NCBI GenBank assembly: GCA_921293015.1
Contig: OV121098.1
Location: forward strand, 16,702,161-16,766,160
DNA length: 64,000 nt
Direction: 5' to 3'
From: Phorcus lineatus
Lineage: Eukaryota > Mollusca > Gastropoda > Trochida > Trochidae
Part shown: positions 24,877-37,275 of the stretch, piece by piece
Layout: each line of letters opens with the position of its first letter
Position numbering within the stretch: position 1 is the stretch's first letter
The notes under the pieces: model-generated
Database searches by the model: none
What the model was told of the DNA's origin: nothing
Seen by the model: the letters and a program-made list of their open reading frames with translations, nothing else
Position numbers and translations under genes: made by a program

Positions 24877-26175
24877 ATGAGGTTATCTTATATTTTGATG
24901 GTGGTGTTTTTTCATGTTAGTGAAAGCAGATATTCCTATTTCATGCATAAGGAAAGCACTCCTCTCAAAACAACAGGCTATATGCCTTTGAGAAACATTA
25001 CTTGTGAAACGAAAGTGCAATGTGCTGTAAAATGCACATTTTCAACAGGGTGTGTATTGGTGGACTTGATAGCCAAGGTTATATACAGACCAGGAAAGGG
25101 TGGTGTTGACAGGACAGAACTAAAACGTTACCTCTTGTCAAAAAATACTTTTGATCAAGGAAAGAATTCTAAGGTGAAACGTAATTCTTCAGATCATGAA
25201 AACAAACCCTTGAAGGAAACGCCCTCACCTTTAAATCAAGAAAAGACTTCTTTGAAAATTATCCCCTTAAATGCTGGCCAAGAGAAGAAGTCCCTGAAGG
25301 GGCCACTTCCTCATCAAAGAGACTATACTTCGTTCTTCATGGTAGTGCTAGGTAACCACATGCCTGTTAGAGGCATTGTTGTTGGGTCAATATTCTCAAT
25401 GAAAGTTAATGACACTGGTATAAAATCAACTAAAAATGTCAAAGCATTCTTGTATGATCCAGGCACGGGAGCTACATTTTGGTCCATGGCAGGTATCAGG
25501 TCCTTGGGTCATGGTCCCGGGATATATAAACGAGCTTTAAGACGCAAAGCCCGGTGGGTAAAGTGGTTGAATAACGAATGTGACACTTCGTATCTTTACG
25601 TCTTCTCAGACAAACTTTATTTCGTATGTGGGATGGTAGGGGCCATTTACAGTCACACAACCTTAAAACGAAGCCAGAAAATCACTGAATGGCATAAGAA
25701 ATCAAAAGCAAGTGTTGAAAAGATGAGCGGAAATGAAAATCTGTTGTGTTGGGTGGAACTGTCGCATAGAAGGCGGTTCCTATTCTGTTCACAACTTCCA
25801 ACTAAAAACGCAGAATATATAGCTGAACGTCCGCCTGCTACCAGCATGTCTGTACTGAAGGTTTCCGACAGGATAATCACAGCAGCTGGAAGGTTTAGAT
25901 ATGGACAACCTAGCATGTTATCAATTACGCAGTATGATTCAACCACCAAAAAACAACTTTGTGACAGAGAAGTGGACGTATATTGCATATCCTATATTCA
26001 GTCTGTTGGTATCTATGGTAACTTAGTATACAACACATGCGAGGGAACAAACACCCTTGAGGCAAGAAAAATAGACATTGAAAAATGTAATCTTGATATG
26101 AAACCAAAAGTCACTGTATTTCCGGCAAAACCTAAGTTTTCTAGATTCGAGCGTATCACATTTTCTTTCCTGTAA
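24877..26175 (+). CDS. Secreted protein of unknown function, intronless, 432 aa
   Basis: I do not recognise the family. Residues 1-17 (MRLSYILMVVFFHVSES) look like a signal peptide. Residues about 35-60 carry four cysteines in a C-x5-C-x3-C-x6-C pattern (CETKVQCAVKCTFSTGC), loosely like a PAN/apple or mollusc secreted Cys motif. Residues about 75-145 are a hydrophilic linker rich in Lys, Ser and Asn with imperfect repeats around QEKTSLK and QEKKSLKG. The remaining 280 or so residues form a basic domain with short beta-type blocks (MSVLKVSDRIITAAGRF, ATFWSMAGI) and about eight cysteines, which might be propeller-like. No membrane segment follows the signal peptide. The reading frame is uninterrupted and long, codon use looks genuine, and a poly(A) signal follows. 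A processed retrocopy is possible, but no tail or target duplication was seen. Confidence 0.75.
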   Translation: MRLSYILMVVFFHVSESRYSYFMHKESTPLKTTGYMPLRNITCETKVQCAVKCTFSTGCVLVDLIAKVIYRPGKGGVDRTELKRYLLSKNTFDQGKNSKVKRNSSDHENKPLKETPSPLNQEKTSLKIIPLNAGQEKKSLKGPLPHQRDYTSFFMVVLGNHMPVRGIVVGSIFSMKVNDTGIKSTKNVKAFLYDPGTGATFWSMAGIRSLGHGPGIYKRALRRKARWVKWLNNECDTSYLYVFSDKLYFVCGMVGAIYSHTTLKRSQKITEWHKKSKASVEKMSGNENLLCWVELSHRRRFLFCSQLPTKNAEYIAERPPATSMSVLKVSDRIITAAGRFRYGQPSMLSITQYDSTTKKQLCDREVDVYCISYIQSVGIYGNLVYNTCEGTNTLEARKIDIEKCNLDMKPKVTVFPAKPKFSRFERITFSFL

Positions 26176-26395
26176 TACTATCCTACAACACGAGCCAATT
26201 TCAATTCAAGATGTACCTACAAAACCATGGTACTATTACGAGAGTTCCTCTTATTGCATACAGCTGGTTAATATAAAACCATGTCGATTTTAAGCCGATA
26301 AAAAGTCGTTATGCATTGAGTCTGAAGCAATAACCTGTTTTCCATGGAAACCCATCCTGAATGGCAAAAGATTTACCTGAAATGTATTTATGTGA

Positions 26396-26401
26396 AATAA
26401 A
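26396..26401 (+). terminator. Polyadenylation signal AATAAA of the secreted-protein gene
   Basis: A canonical AATAAA lies about 220 bases after the stop codon at 26175, in the expected place for a single-exon gene. Confidence 0.55.
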
Positions 26402-26550
26402 CTTCAAATCATATCTATTTATCAATGAATTTATAAAGAAAAAACTGTAAGCTACAAAAATTAAGTGTTCATGATTCATGATCAAATTCTTACTTCTAGT
26501 TAAATAGCTTAATCATAGTCATTCCTCTTGGCGTGGCTTATTGTCAATCT

Positions 26551-26760
26551 TTAAAGGCACTATGGCACGCTTCTTCCGATCAAAATGACTCATTTGAGGC
26601 ATACGAGGACATGGGCATCCACTTTGGCTTTCTATTGATGTAATGAAATGCTTATCATTCTTTACAATTGACCAGAAATCAACGATGAAAATGTTAAAAC
26701 GGTCGCTGTCGGCTTAGGGATATGAAAAAACCTCTGCGGGTCAGATGTGTTCTTGAGACT
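26551..26760 (+). repeat. Dispersed repeat, copy 1 (related to 49970-50160)
   Basis: Shared blocks with the second copy, in the same order: AGGCACTATGGCACGCTT, GAGGACATGGGCAT, TTTCTATTGATGTAATGAAAT, and TTCTTTACAATTGACC, then GTCGGCTTAGGG. Similarity is roughly four in five bases by eye. No terminal repeats or coding sequence were seen. Confidence 0.6.
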
Positions 26761-27999
26761 TATGGCGGTGCTAAGGGCTTAGCTTCATTCGTTTAGCAGC
26801 ATAATCTGTAATAAATATATAAATAAGAGTATAATGGTTATCTTTAAAAAAATGGTAATTAATTACCTCTCTTCCATTCATTACTAAATGTAAAAATGTT
26901 TACGACACATGTGTCATTTCCCTATCGCACCTGCCTCTAAGTTTGGATATCCATGCATACCGAAATCAAAATCTTAATGAACTGTCTATCATTAATATAA
27001 GTAGCCCAAGAGGAATAGGTAATTGCGTCAGTGTACACCAGATCTTGACTGCTTTTGTCATACTGTGGTGGATCTTTACTTCCTTCACCCAGCACTATGC
27101 ATGACGAATACGCAATAAATATCACCAGCTAAGACCGAGGTGTTCTTGTTTCACATGCGCAAGGGTACATATATCTTGAAGCCGAGGGTGAGGTCATTAT
27201 GACAGGAACTATTCTATTCACCAGCATACAAAATGAAATTAGTTTTGATAACGCAGATAATGCAACTCTTTCTCTATAGTGATCTGCATATTCAAATATG
27301 TGTTTCAGATACGAATTAACGTACCTTCCCTGAATATGATAGGGACCAGTCATTTTTAAAGTAATACATGTGGGAGAGTATTGCAGATGACGTCATCAAG
27401 GTCAAAGTTTTTCTGACAGTAGGAGATGCGCATTATAACTCCTATAAACCTATCCTTTGTTATGGAATTAAAATCAGCAAAATCATTTAAAATGGTAAAT
27501 TTTCAATGATAAAAAGTGTATTTTGTTCCCCAATGTATCAACCTCCTTTGGTTTCCTCGGGTATTCATTATTCATACTTGCTCATGTTGACGATGCAGTG
27601 ACACCATCGTGGTGTTCATCATGAAAACAAACTTTGTGTAGGTGTAACAACACTTTTCAATATATTGAACAAATGTTTACATTGATATCACCAAGTGTTT
27701 ATGGCTCTAACCTTCCTTTCATTCGGGTACAATCGTTAATGCTCTTTCCATGTATTCCATTAGTTGAGTCATCAACGTCATTTTTTCTGACAGTGGGAGA
27801 TGCGCATTAGAACTACGAACTACCTATCCACTGTCGTGGTTCATAAATCTGAGGAATTAGATTAAGCAAAGTCATGTATAGCCCTCACAGCTTTAAGAAT
27901 CTTGGAAGCTAGATAAATAAGTATAAGTGTTAACCTTATGATAAGATATATGTAGAAGCATATTACAACCAAAGTTTCACCCTTGTATTTCCTTTCATA

Positions 28000-28290
28000 A
28001 CGTCTGATTACTCAAGATCTGTTCTTGATTCCAAGAGTGCATGTTCTTTTGTTTTCTAAAGTTCACAAGTTCACTATCTTTCCAGTTTCTGAGCAAGAAA
28101 TAATTTCAAATCAACTATTTTCTTTAAGGGCTGATCAGATTCATACGTCACAGATAACTCATTAAAAACATTACGGGAAACATTATTTTGTAATATATTG
28201 TTAGATGAAAAATTCCTTCTCCTCCCAAATCTTATTTATGAATATTGTACATAGCTGGGGACTCAATGTACAGCCCTGTCGAGTACCAAT
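28000..28290 (-). mobile_element. Reverse-transcriptase fragment of a non-LTR element
   Basis: The minus strand near 28225-28290 reads GTRQGCTLSPQL, then FINKIW, which matches the RQGCxLSPxLF core motif of retrotransposon reverse transcriptases. The frame is quickly lost on both sides, so this is a decayed remnant and its limits are uncertain. Confidence 0.45.
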
Positions 28291-31200
28291 ATAACACTAG
28301 AGATAGTAAGTTATATTAAATCCTTGAAACTCCTTACACATTAACACAAGGTTAAATAAATGGATGAACGCACATTATGAAATTCCCTTTCCCAAAGTCT
28401 GAGACTTTATAGTAGAATCATCATATTGCGTTTAGACGGTGTGAAAAGTCTGCTAAGAGGTAGTAAAATCTCCCTTTTTTGTTCTTCTAGGTTTCTGCTT
28501 GATATATAGTTGAGTAGTGTAGTGTGAAGCCTTCATGTACATCATCTATAATTATATTCTCATCATAGAAAATCTTTTATATCCGGTTTAGTGTGGGAGT
28601 AAACAGTTTATACGTGGTATCAATTGATGAAAATCAAGTACATGTAGTTGTTAAAGGCACTAGTCCATACCAATACCTCGTGATATAAATTCTTCACAGA
28701 TGATGCAAACCTGATATTACTAACGAGTCGCCGTTAAGTAATCTAAAAAGTAAGTTATTTGGAAAAAAAAGTGCACGTAAACAGGTTATAAAGTTAGATC
28801 TAAAAGACTGGACGTATGTGTGATGCTAAGTTTTACTGAATAAGCTAAAATACAAATGTCCTCTCATGACCTAAGTTCATCGATTTTTGCACCAGACTGT
28901 TGCTTAAGTATAGTCAATTACTCAAGATTTAATAAACTTGCTTATGAAATGAAGCCATATGTCAGCGGTATTGGCGGTGTGGTACGGTATAACAAGGCGT
29001 AAAGCAAATAATTTCTAAAAAATTAAAAACATCTTAATTGCATCATTTGTGGTTAGGGTAAAGTTAAAATGAGGCTTTCATTGAGTGTCAAAACATTGTG
29101 AAAAACGAAATTGTCTTGAATTAAAACTATTTTTCTGTATAGCTTTAAGATCAGAATTGCCTGTTTGACTGTTTCTACCCCATATCTAAACTGAACGCCA
29201 AAACAAAATTTAACGTAAAACCTCTATCAATTGGTATATCGTAAACATTCATTTACTCAAAGATGATGCGTAGGTAGCATACAGACACATATCTTTCTAA
29301 AAATCAACGTTTAGAATCCCTTAACTAACATTAAAAGCATAATTTCTCATATAAAGGGAAATTTGACCCTTAAAAACAATTTCAGGGACAAGAATAGTAT
29401 TAGTCTAAAGTGATGAGGTCATTTTTGTTAACAGTGCAGTATAATCAAGAATCTCTGCTCATAGACTGTCGCGCTCAGCAGGGCAGCATGACCAGAGCTT
29501 GTGCAAACTAAGGTTTCGGGTGTCACTCCTATCACTTTTCAAGAGTAAGTATATATAAGATGCGGAGTACGTGTTTATTTCAGGAGGGGTGTAGTGTAGT
29601 GTCCATATCTGATAAATGAGCATCGAAATTTTCAATGAAGATATAAATGGGGCAAAATATGAGAAATTTTGAATATCTGAAGTCTTTGAAGTCATAAATG
29701 CATAAGGATGTAGAATGCATGAGGAACACTTCCTGTTTATTTCAGCTCCTCTTCGTGAAGTCTCAGTCACAGTATATGGTATATGATTCAATATCATTTG
29801 ATCTTTAAAATGAGCTGACATGTGCGTGATAAAACATTAGCGTTACATAAGCACTTCCCTAATGCTCTCCCAACACCAAGTGATATGAGATATCAAACAC
29901 AGATGGTTCCGGTCTTCACCACTTGAAAGTATGTATAGCGGAAGAGCGGAAACGGCCAATGGATAGATAGTCGAAACACTGTGTCACAAATATAAGGATT
30001 CCCAAAAGTTTGTTCACTCACTTGGTTATCTTACTGCAAATATCATATAATGTGGTGATTTTGTAACATTGTTGTAAGGCGAAAATTAAATTCATTTCAG
30101 GAGTTACGACTGCCAATGACATGATTTAATTTCATAGTTTAAGGTCTCAGTTTTGGTACATTGAAGTGACCAGAGGTCAAAATATTAGTTTCAAATCAAT
30201 TAAACGATAAAGCGATCACACATACGTTTTGTATTTTCTCTTATATTCAATAAATGTTATTGTGATGAAAGTTTTCTCAATACCTCAATTTGAGCATATA
30301 CTTCGAAAAATTAAACGTAAATTTTCAAATATTGATCCTATCTGTCTATGTCATCATAAACAAATTATGAAACATGCACCACTACATGATCGTGTGATGG
30401 GTTTGAGAAGGATTGCGGCCAATGGTGCTTATTGTAAATGATTATCAGTTTAGATTATACCTTGTCAGTAGAGATGAAGTAATAAAATGACATGCAATGA
30501 AATTCAAATTAAATGATATTTGAACATGAATACACCAATTGGAGGATGAACTTTTTAGACGCAGATATAAATCTGCAGCAGAGGATGGCAGTTGATAAAG
30601 ATAAAGAAAAAGGTTTTATTATGTATCCTTAAACAATTTCGGTTGACAAATTCGTTTCACCGTTTTTCCTCAAACAATAAACTTGTCCGGTCCAGAACTT
30701 TTAACAACGATGTTTGTTTTATCAAAGTCTGTATGTCAATGTAATGCATATGCTTTATGGCAATCATACCAGGCGGAAAGTTCTGACGTTAAACACTGAA
30801 GCTAACTTGGGACTTTTCATCAGGAAACACTGTACTGTAATTATCCAACCTTAATTTGAATAAGCCAATGAACTTTCTACGTTGATTGGACCTTCGAGCC
30901 TTTTAATAGGGGAAGTAGCATGTTTTTGATAAGATTTATTTCCGCAAGAAGTGTTAGTCCATGCCATATGTATTATATTCAGGAGTTCAAAACATGTCAT
31001 TAATCTACCAAATAATCCGTAGTAATAGAGGAAATAATCAAGTAATAAGCCAAAACAGCTGGTGGCCATTTTGATGTGAACACCTTTTAATCATTTGATA
31101 TAGAGAAATTGCACAGAATGTTGGTTTAAAACTGTTTCTTTTTATTAAACAAATATGTCTCTCAATTGGAAACATTTACTTTAGTGAGATCACTTTATCT

Positions 31201-32259
31201 ATCTGAAAAACGTTCTGCTGACTGCCCAAATAAAAGGCACTAGATATGCCCAAAATAGGACTTTTTAAACGTGCAGATACCAAGATATATGGTTTAATCA
31301 TCTCAGTATCATGTCATGACTATGGCTATGAAAGAATTGTATTAATCGTTAAGTTGAGTTCGGTTTTTCTGATGAAAAATCCTGGGGCTGAGATATGAAG
31401 ATTTTCGTAATATTAAACCCTTAGTGACCGAGGATGTTACATATTTTCCTAGTTGGAATTATTAATGTACGACATGGTTTTTTCCCCCCAAAAATAGTTT
31501 TGTCTAGATCTTCACTCCATCTTTCTACAACATCACATCACAGTTAACTGAAAGTGCCTGAGATTAGCGCGACCGTTTTATTTACAAATACTCAACACAT
31601 CTTTACACAACATTGCCTATACTATACCAATCTTATTCACGAAGAATATGAATATTTAACTATTCAAGAAATGAATATATGTTTACAAGCTGAAACCCGA
31701 CACGAAAGACTAGAGATAAAAACTGTTCTGGAACCGTGTTCCCTCTACATATGTAACCACATCCGGTTTGGCTCTTACAAATGAATTATAGTTTCTACAT
31801 TATGTACAGTTGATCAGTATATTTTGAACAAACGGATGAGCTACAAATTATTTAATTTCATTTAAGTTCAATCAACAATCAACAGATTCAACATGATCCT
31901 TTTAAATAAAAAGCTCCTTAATATAAGGCTTTGAACTTTGAACCTGAGACCATGCAACACTCAAAAGGCTAGTTTACAACAGAGTGACGAACACTTGTAA
32001 CAATCGCTTGTCAGTCATCACTGACGTATGTACATTAACTAAACAGCTCATGTTTCTTTGAGAGTTCTTGGCTGACTCGGTCATATTGCAAATCTAAAAC
32101 AAAAAATGTGTTACAGCTCAAATCATGTAGTTCCTTTACCAAATGATATAAAGATATGATATTAATAATCAAAGGTCTTTGTTGTTCAAGCAAGTGAGCG
32201 AAATCACATTCAATACCCCTTTAAATACCCTTTTATGAACGTCAGGTGTAACTATTCAC

Positions 32260-33168
32260 TTAAAGGGCCACATAGTACTGCATTATGATGTCGTTACGCG
32301 GATTTTCCTTTCCCGTGTACTACGTAAGCTCGGGTTTTAGTGATACAAAATAAACAAATACAATTTATTTTCTTAAAATAGTATATACACTCTAAATTCG
32401 TGAAAAGAAATAACCATAATTTGTTTTACATACAAAGGTGACCAAAACTTGCAAAACAAAAAAATTATGTTGATGTTGTTAATTTAATATAAAACATATT
32501 CACGTTACATATGCAAATTAAAAAGATCCTTTTTCCGTCGAAGACTGAGAAATTATAATAGATTCAGTTGTCACAAGACGGGATTATGTTAATTATCTCG
32601 CCTTGCTCTATGGAACCCTAAAAGTTTATAAGAGTTACTTTGTCATCAACTTAATCATGATGTATTTAGTTGAAAACATTGTACGATGGGCGCGCTCAAT
32701 ATGAATAGTCAAGATACCTGCCCATATTAAAACGAATATACACAAAGTAAAGCTAGTTTGACTTTCAAATAAATCATATACGCGTTTCGCCGTTTGGACT
32801 TTCCTTTTGTCGACCAACTTGTCTCCCTTCTAGTCTATAGTCGTTTTAACTGTATCCTGCTTCTCTTTTCCGTCGCCACGTGGTTTTATTTACGTAAATG
32901 TATTGTCTATATGAAAATGGGGATTGAAGTCGGATAAAATACTGGGATATAATATCTTTAAAGGATGGGAGGTAACTACGACCACAATGCTTTGCGCAAT
33001 AAAATAATAAAGTCGATCTATTTATAGACACGGGAAACACCATTAATTAGATTTCTCGGCTTATTTGGGGTCGAAAGAATTGGCGTAAAATTATGTAAAG
33101 ATCCTTCAACGAGAGGGATTTTTGGCACTATTTTCTAATTTGTATCAACATACTCTGTGGCCCTTTAA
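32260..33168. mobile_element. TTAA-bounded non-autonomous DNA element (MITE family)
   Basis: The ends form an 18-bp inverted repeat with one mismatch: TTAAAGGGCCACATAGTA at 32260-32277, and the reverse complement of TTAAAGGGCCACAGAGTA ending at 33168. Both ends carry TTAA. The 909-bp body has no long ORF. Compared with the copy at 59682-60325 it holds an extra segment of about 235 bp (about 32861-33098), so one copy has an insertion or deletion. Confidence 0.8.
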
Positions 33169-34677
33169 CAACTCGCCCATTTCAGTATGTCGGACTTGAA
33201 GTGAAACGTTAAGAACTGGTATTATGGTATCAAAACAAAGTTTCATTTATTCACTGTCTGAATGATGGTATATATTATAATACTTTTTTGGTAATTAATA
33301 ATGATAAAGATTCTGAATTCAGCACATAAACTGCTCCACTTGTAACAGAGTTAACATGTAAATTTTAGTTGTCTCTGTGAGGCGAAAATCCAGCTAAACC
33401 ACAATGATAATGAAAGAGGTTTGTTACATGTCATAGTAAACTCTGACATAGATTGACACGGAAGTATTCCGGTAACGATAGTACGCAAATACGAAGCTAA
33501 TCTGGAGTGCATGTATGTGTACAATAAGGAGATCAACATCCTGTGTGAAACAGCTGCAAATAAAAGAATTGTAATATACTTTTCAAAAAAGGAAGACATG
33601 GGTAAAATGCTTATGACATTCATGAAATGTAATTTATATATTGCCATCATAACAATAGTATTCACTATAGTGTGTACGTTAACACAATCTTTTAACGCCA
33701 GTGCTCCCCTAAACACTTTATCATAAAATAGAAAAAGTTCATGAATCTGTAGAATTATTCTACTAAATAAGCAATAAGAAATAATGCACTGTCGTTTTTT
33801 CTTTTTTATTCTTTACTTTAACAGAAAATATTTTGATATTTGATATATTCAAAATACAACAATATCGCTACCAATGAACACTCAGAGATCTAAAATTATA
33901 TTCTCCTATTTTACACAACATAGAAAATTAACAAAACCACCATATTACGACGAACCATTGTATACAACAGCCACAGACCTAGTGTGTCTACGTCACATAA
34001 AAAGTAAAAAAAATATTACTGATCATATTTAATCTGAATCTGACAGCGTCTCATAGTGCAGAAGAGATTTGAGGGCAGTGCTCAGGCACACTCTGCACAA
34101 TGGAATACATTTGCTTATGAGTAAATGAGTTTTATGCCTTTCGTCTAAGGAAGTTATGATCAATATGAACATTATGCATCTTATGTGACCTTTGCCCCCG
34201 CAGCACATACAAGTCAGGCGGTTTTAATAAAGTTAGCATTTTTCTTTTTAAAAAACATGAACATTATCGTTTTACAACTTTATGCAATAAAATCTAGATT
34301 TCGACTCCTTGACACTACATTCTTTTTATCTATTTATGAACAGTGTTTTGACAACACGTTCTTTTTATGACGCTGCGTTCTGTGACTTATCCCGCCTGTG
34401 TTTCAAACAAGGTTTTACACTTTTACTTCAATGCTATAATTTCGGTGATAAACATAATTATTACTCAACCGTGGTGTGATCACTCATTAGATAACAATGA
34501 TTTGGTAACACACATGTGTGATACCATCTCGTGCGAACAAACGGAACTACTTTCGAACGTCACATGACATCGTCCAATCACGTGACTTGTAAGTTAGAAA
34601 ATGGCGCCTTTCAAATTGTGCATTCTCAACGAGACGTGAATATCCAAAAATATAAAATATCCAAGTGAAAATATAGA
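33169..34677. other. Gene-free stretch between the MITE and the foldback cluster
   Basis: No coding sequence is supported. Overlapping antisense ORFs near 33351-33726 are mutual shadows without domain content. Confidence 0.45.
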
Positions 34678-34678
34678 G

Positions 34679-34819
34679 AATACTAAACGACGTCCCGTTT
34701 AATAACATATTTATGAAACGAGTGTGTGGTTTGGTATTGAACGAGCGAAAGCGAGTTAGATACCGATACCATTCACGAGTTTCATAAAAATGTAATTAAA
34801 CGGGACTTAGTTTAGTATT
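34679..34819. repeat. Foldback (hairpin) repeat, arms about 55 bp
   Basis: The left arm, 34679-34736 (AATACTAAACGACGTCCCGT, then TTATGAAACGAGTG, then GGTAT), pairs with the right arm at 34766-34819 (ATACCATTCACGAG, then TTAAACGGGACTTAGTTTAG, then TATT). The loop contains GAACGAGCGAAAGCGAG. Its outer end AATACTAAAC is shared with the foldback at 35644-35756. Confidence 0.8.
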
Positions 34820-34900
34820 TTATTTATTACTCGCTGAATTATATTAAAGAAAAGTATGAAAATCGCCGAGATTACTATTGTCGCCGCGCCGCTAACATTG

Positions 34901-34939
34901 TGACGTCATGCTTAACAATTGTGACGTCATGTGACGTCA
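34901..34939. promoter_or_regulatory. Cluster of three TGACGTCA (CRE-type) palindromes
   Basis: Perfect TGACGTCA octamers lie at 34901-34908, 34922-34929 and 34932-34939. This is the consensus site for CREB/ATF bZIP factors. No gene start is clearly tied to the cluster, and the octamer also occurs in a dispersed repeat at 23.3 kb, so function is inference. Confidence 0.4.
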
Positions 34940-34963
34940 ATCAACACGCGATGTTATTACACA

Positions 34964-35371
34964 ATGTGTAATAACATTGTAGATTTATTAAACGGCGGTA
35001 TCTTCAACGGGCGAGTAATAAAACCCCTTCATATTTCTGAAAACCAGCACTATTCACATAGTCTTTTGATCACTAGCCAAATTTCTGTGCCGTCGCAAGT
35101 TGTGTTACATTCCCCCTCTGCCGGTCTTTCCAAGCCATACGGCCTGGCCCTTCCATCATCTGTTCCATCCAACCTGTCGCTTCCCCCTCAACAAGCAGAC
35201 AATCTGAACATGACATCTTACAACCCCCGTTCCCTTAGTTCAATATTTACGGGTCCTATCAACAATGCTGTTATTCATGTCAATGTTATGTACCAATCCT
35301 CCTCAACTGCTAATTACGCCAACTTTTTAAAACTGACTGACCTAGAAAGAGGTCACATTCCGATGACGTAA
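34964..35371 (+). other. Possible coding remnant, perhaps transposon-derived
   Basis: A 408-bp open frame begins with ATG and is rich in Ser, Pro and Asn. It ends in FTGPINNAVIHVNV-type text and then a short tail. The Ser/Pro-rich run leading to an alternating hydrophobic end loosely resembles C-termini of Crypton-related proteins that are common in mollusc genomes. That comparison is from memory and weak. It lies between two related foldback hairpins. It may be a chance ORF. Confidence 0.22.
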
Positions 35372-35643
35372 CGAGTGCACAATGGCATGATATTTTTCGT
35401 TGCTTGTTAGCATTTGTTATATCAATGAATTTCTTAAAAATGAAATACTTGTTCACTAAAATGATTTTTGTTTCATGTTTTTAGGCGAGTCACTTATGTA
35501 GACATCCAACAATTAGCGAACTATTCTTATCTGTGTTTTGTTTGACCGATTGATATTCTTACGCCGGTTCCGCGATCAGCTGACTGTTGTTTTGACGATT
35601 AATTTATCAAAAATATTGATACGTGGGGATGAGTAACAAATAC

Positions 35644-35756
35644 AATACTTAACTAATGGTAATGTGACAACATTTTCAAGTAACTCGTTTGTCTGATACC
35701 AAATTCCATTCACTCGTTGCATAAAAATGTTATCGAATTACCATTCGTTTAGTATT
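35644..35756. repeat. Foldback (hairpin) repeat, arms about 46 bp
   Basis: The left arm, 35644-35690 (AATACTTAACTAATGGTAAT, then AACATTTTCA, then ACTCGTTTG), pairs imperfectly with the right arm at 35711-35756 (CACTCGTTGCATAAAAATGT, then GAATTACCATTCGTTTAGTA). It belongs to the same family as the 34679-34819 foldback, judged by the shared outer ends and CACTCGTT-type loop borders. Confidence 0.7.
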
Positions 35757-37079
35757 CTGTATATAAGAGTTATTCGATCTTGACTTGAATGACATGTTTT
35801 CCTATAGCGTCAATTCTGAATGATAAACCCTAAAAACCCTAGGAAAGGTATATGTAGCAGAATTTGGGAAACCACTTATAGGCAGACTGTCACAACGTCT
35901 ACATAGAGTTTATTATTTAACAGATTAATTTAACAGTTATAAATGAGAATTGTTTTCATAATATCTTTGATATTGTGTATCATTTACTTGATTCAATAAT
36001 CTTTATAGCTTCTTTTCTAAGATTAAATGTAATTTTAGTTACCTCGTATGTTATCAAATTTGGACCCTTGGTCATTTCAACGAGCAGCAAAATTCTAATG
36101 TATAATCGTTAGGTATTGTGCATCCTATCATAAATTCCGGAAAAATACATATTTTCATTTCTCAAGCGAGTTCCTTGAAGACAAATGGCCTAAAGTGTAT
36201 AAACTCACAACTAACCATTGAAATATATATGTTAGATAATACAGACAAAAACCGAATATTAAATGACTGAAATATAGTATTTTAACATTACGATAGTCTA
36301 TGGGATGAACAGTTATCGTAATGCAGCTGTATGATGAAAAATGAAACAGAGTTTAATTTGCATTTCTGGGAAATCAGTGCTTCCTCGATAACACTTCGAG
36401 AGACGTTAAACCGGAAATTTCTGTTTTCACACAATAATAAATTTGTATTCAGGCAGATGAGAAGCTCAGCTGCATTGGTATCAGTTACGAATCAAATGAC
36501 ACGGAAGTAATACGTCAAAAGCAAAGCTTCACATGGAACAACCACGACACATTAACACACACACATATTTTGTATTCACATAGATGGTGTATACATTGAA
36601 AAGGGCAGTCATGGGATATTGTTATGAGAGATTTCATTTCACAGATTAACATTTCATCATAAGTAACTTTACGAGGGAGGCCAATAGTTGATTGTTCAGA
36701 GGGATTTAAGGTTCCGTGCAGTATTCCTAATAGAGATGCGATAGACCGATCCATTTAGCCCCACCCCTTAACAACCGACACTAGCAACTGCTAACCTCGG
36801 ACATACAAGCGTAAGTGTCCAAAACAGCCATGCAGACAGATTGTTTATTGACGCCTCGACTGTGTACGTGAAAATAGATAAAATAGTTATAGCAATATAC
36901 AAAGAGTCATAAATGAAAATATGTCACTCCCATGGAGTTATGAGAGACGATTATCATGAAAACATGACATATAAAAGAAATATGCAATATAGTCAAGACG
37001 ACTATTTGGATTAAACAATGTTTGTATACACATGAAATAAAACATTATTATTTAAAATCATTCATATAACATTCGCTGG
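35757..37079. other. Gene-free stretch
   Basis: AT-rich sequence without recognisable exons, repeats or elements. The 79-codon minus-strand ORF at 36515-36754 has no support beyond being open. Confidence 0.45.
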
Positions 37080-37275
37080 CGTCTTAAAATAATTATAAAG
37101 CTGTTTTTGACACATATTTGATAAAATATTTTTAGATTGAAAGGAATGATTAGTTTTCAGGATCAGTTTCTGGTAATGTGTGGAAAGCGTGTGGAATAAA
37201 ATATTTCGCTAATATTAAAAGGTCTTCTCTTGTGTCGTTATTAAGAGGACATTCGAGTAAAACATGTTGCCCCGA
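37080..37275 (-). mobile_element. Non-LTR retrotransposon C-terminal remnant
   Basis: The minus strand reads LRLESGQHVLLECPLNNDTR, then EDLLILAKYF. This has the H...C zinc-knuckle context and the ECPL-NDxRxxL pattern of the polyprotein C-terminus, as in the 21.1-kb fragment. Stops follow. The boundaries are unclear. Confidence 0.55.

Larger units (their letters stand above)
26402..32259. other. Long gene-free stretch with dispersed repeats
   Basis: No gene is supported. Recognisable pieces are a dispersed repeat at 26551-26760 (related to 49970-50160), a local duplication (27390-27450 and 27770-27840), and a reverse-transcriptase fragment on the minus strand near 28000-28290. The ORFs here are short, unconserved in appearance and without splice context. 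Confidence 0.5.

Noticed and set aside
25653-26107. Minus-strand ORFs under the secreted-protein gene
   Set aside because: Shadows of the plus-strand 432-codon gene, which has a signal peptide and poly(A) signal.
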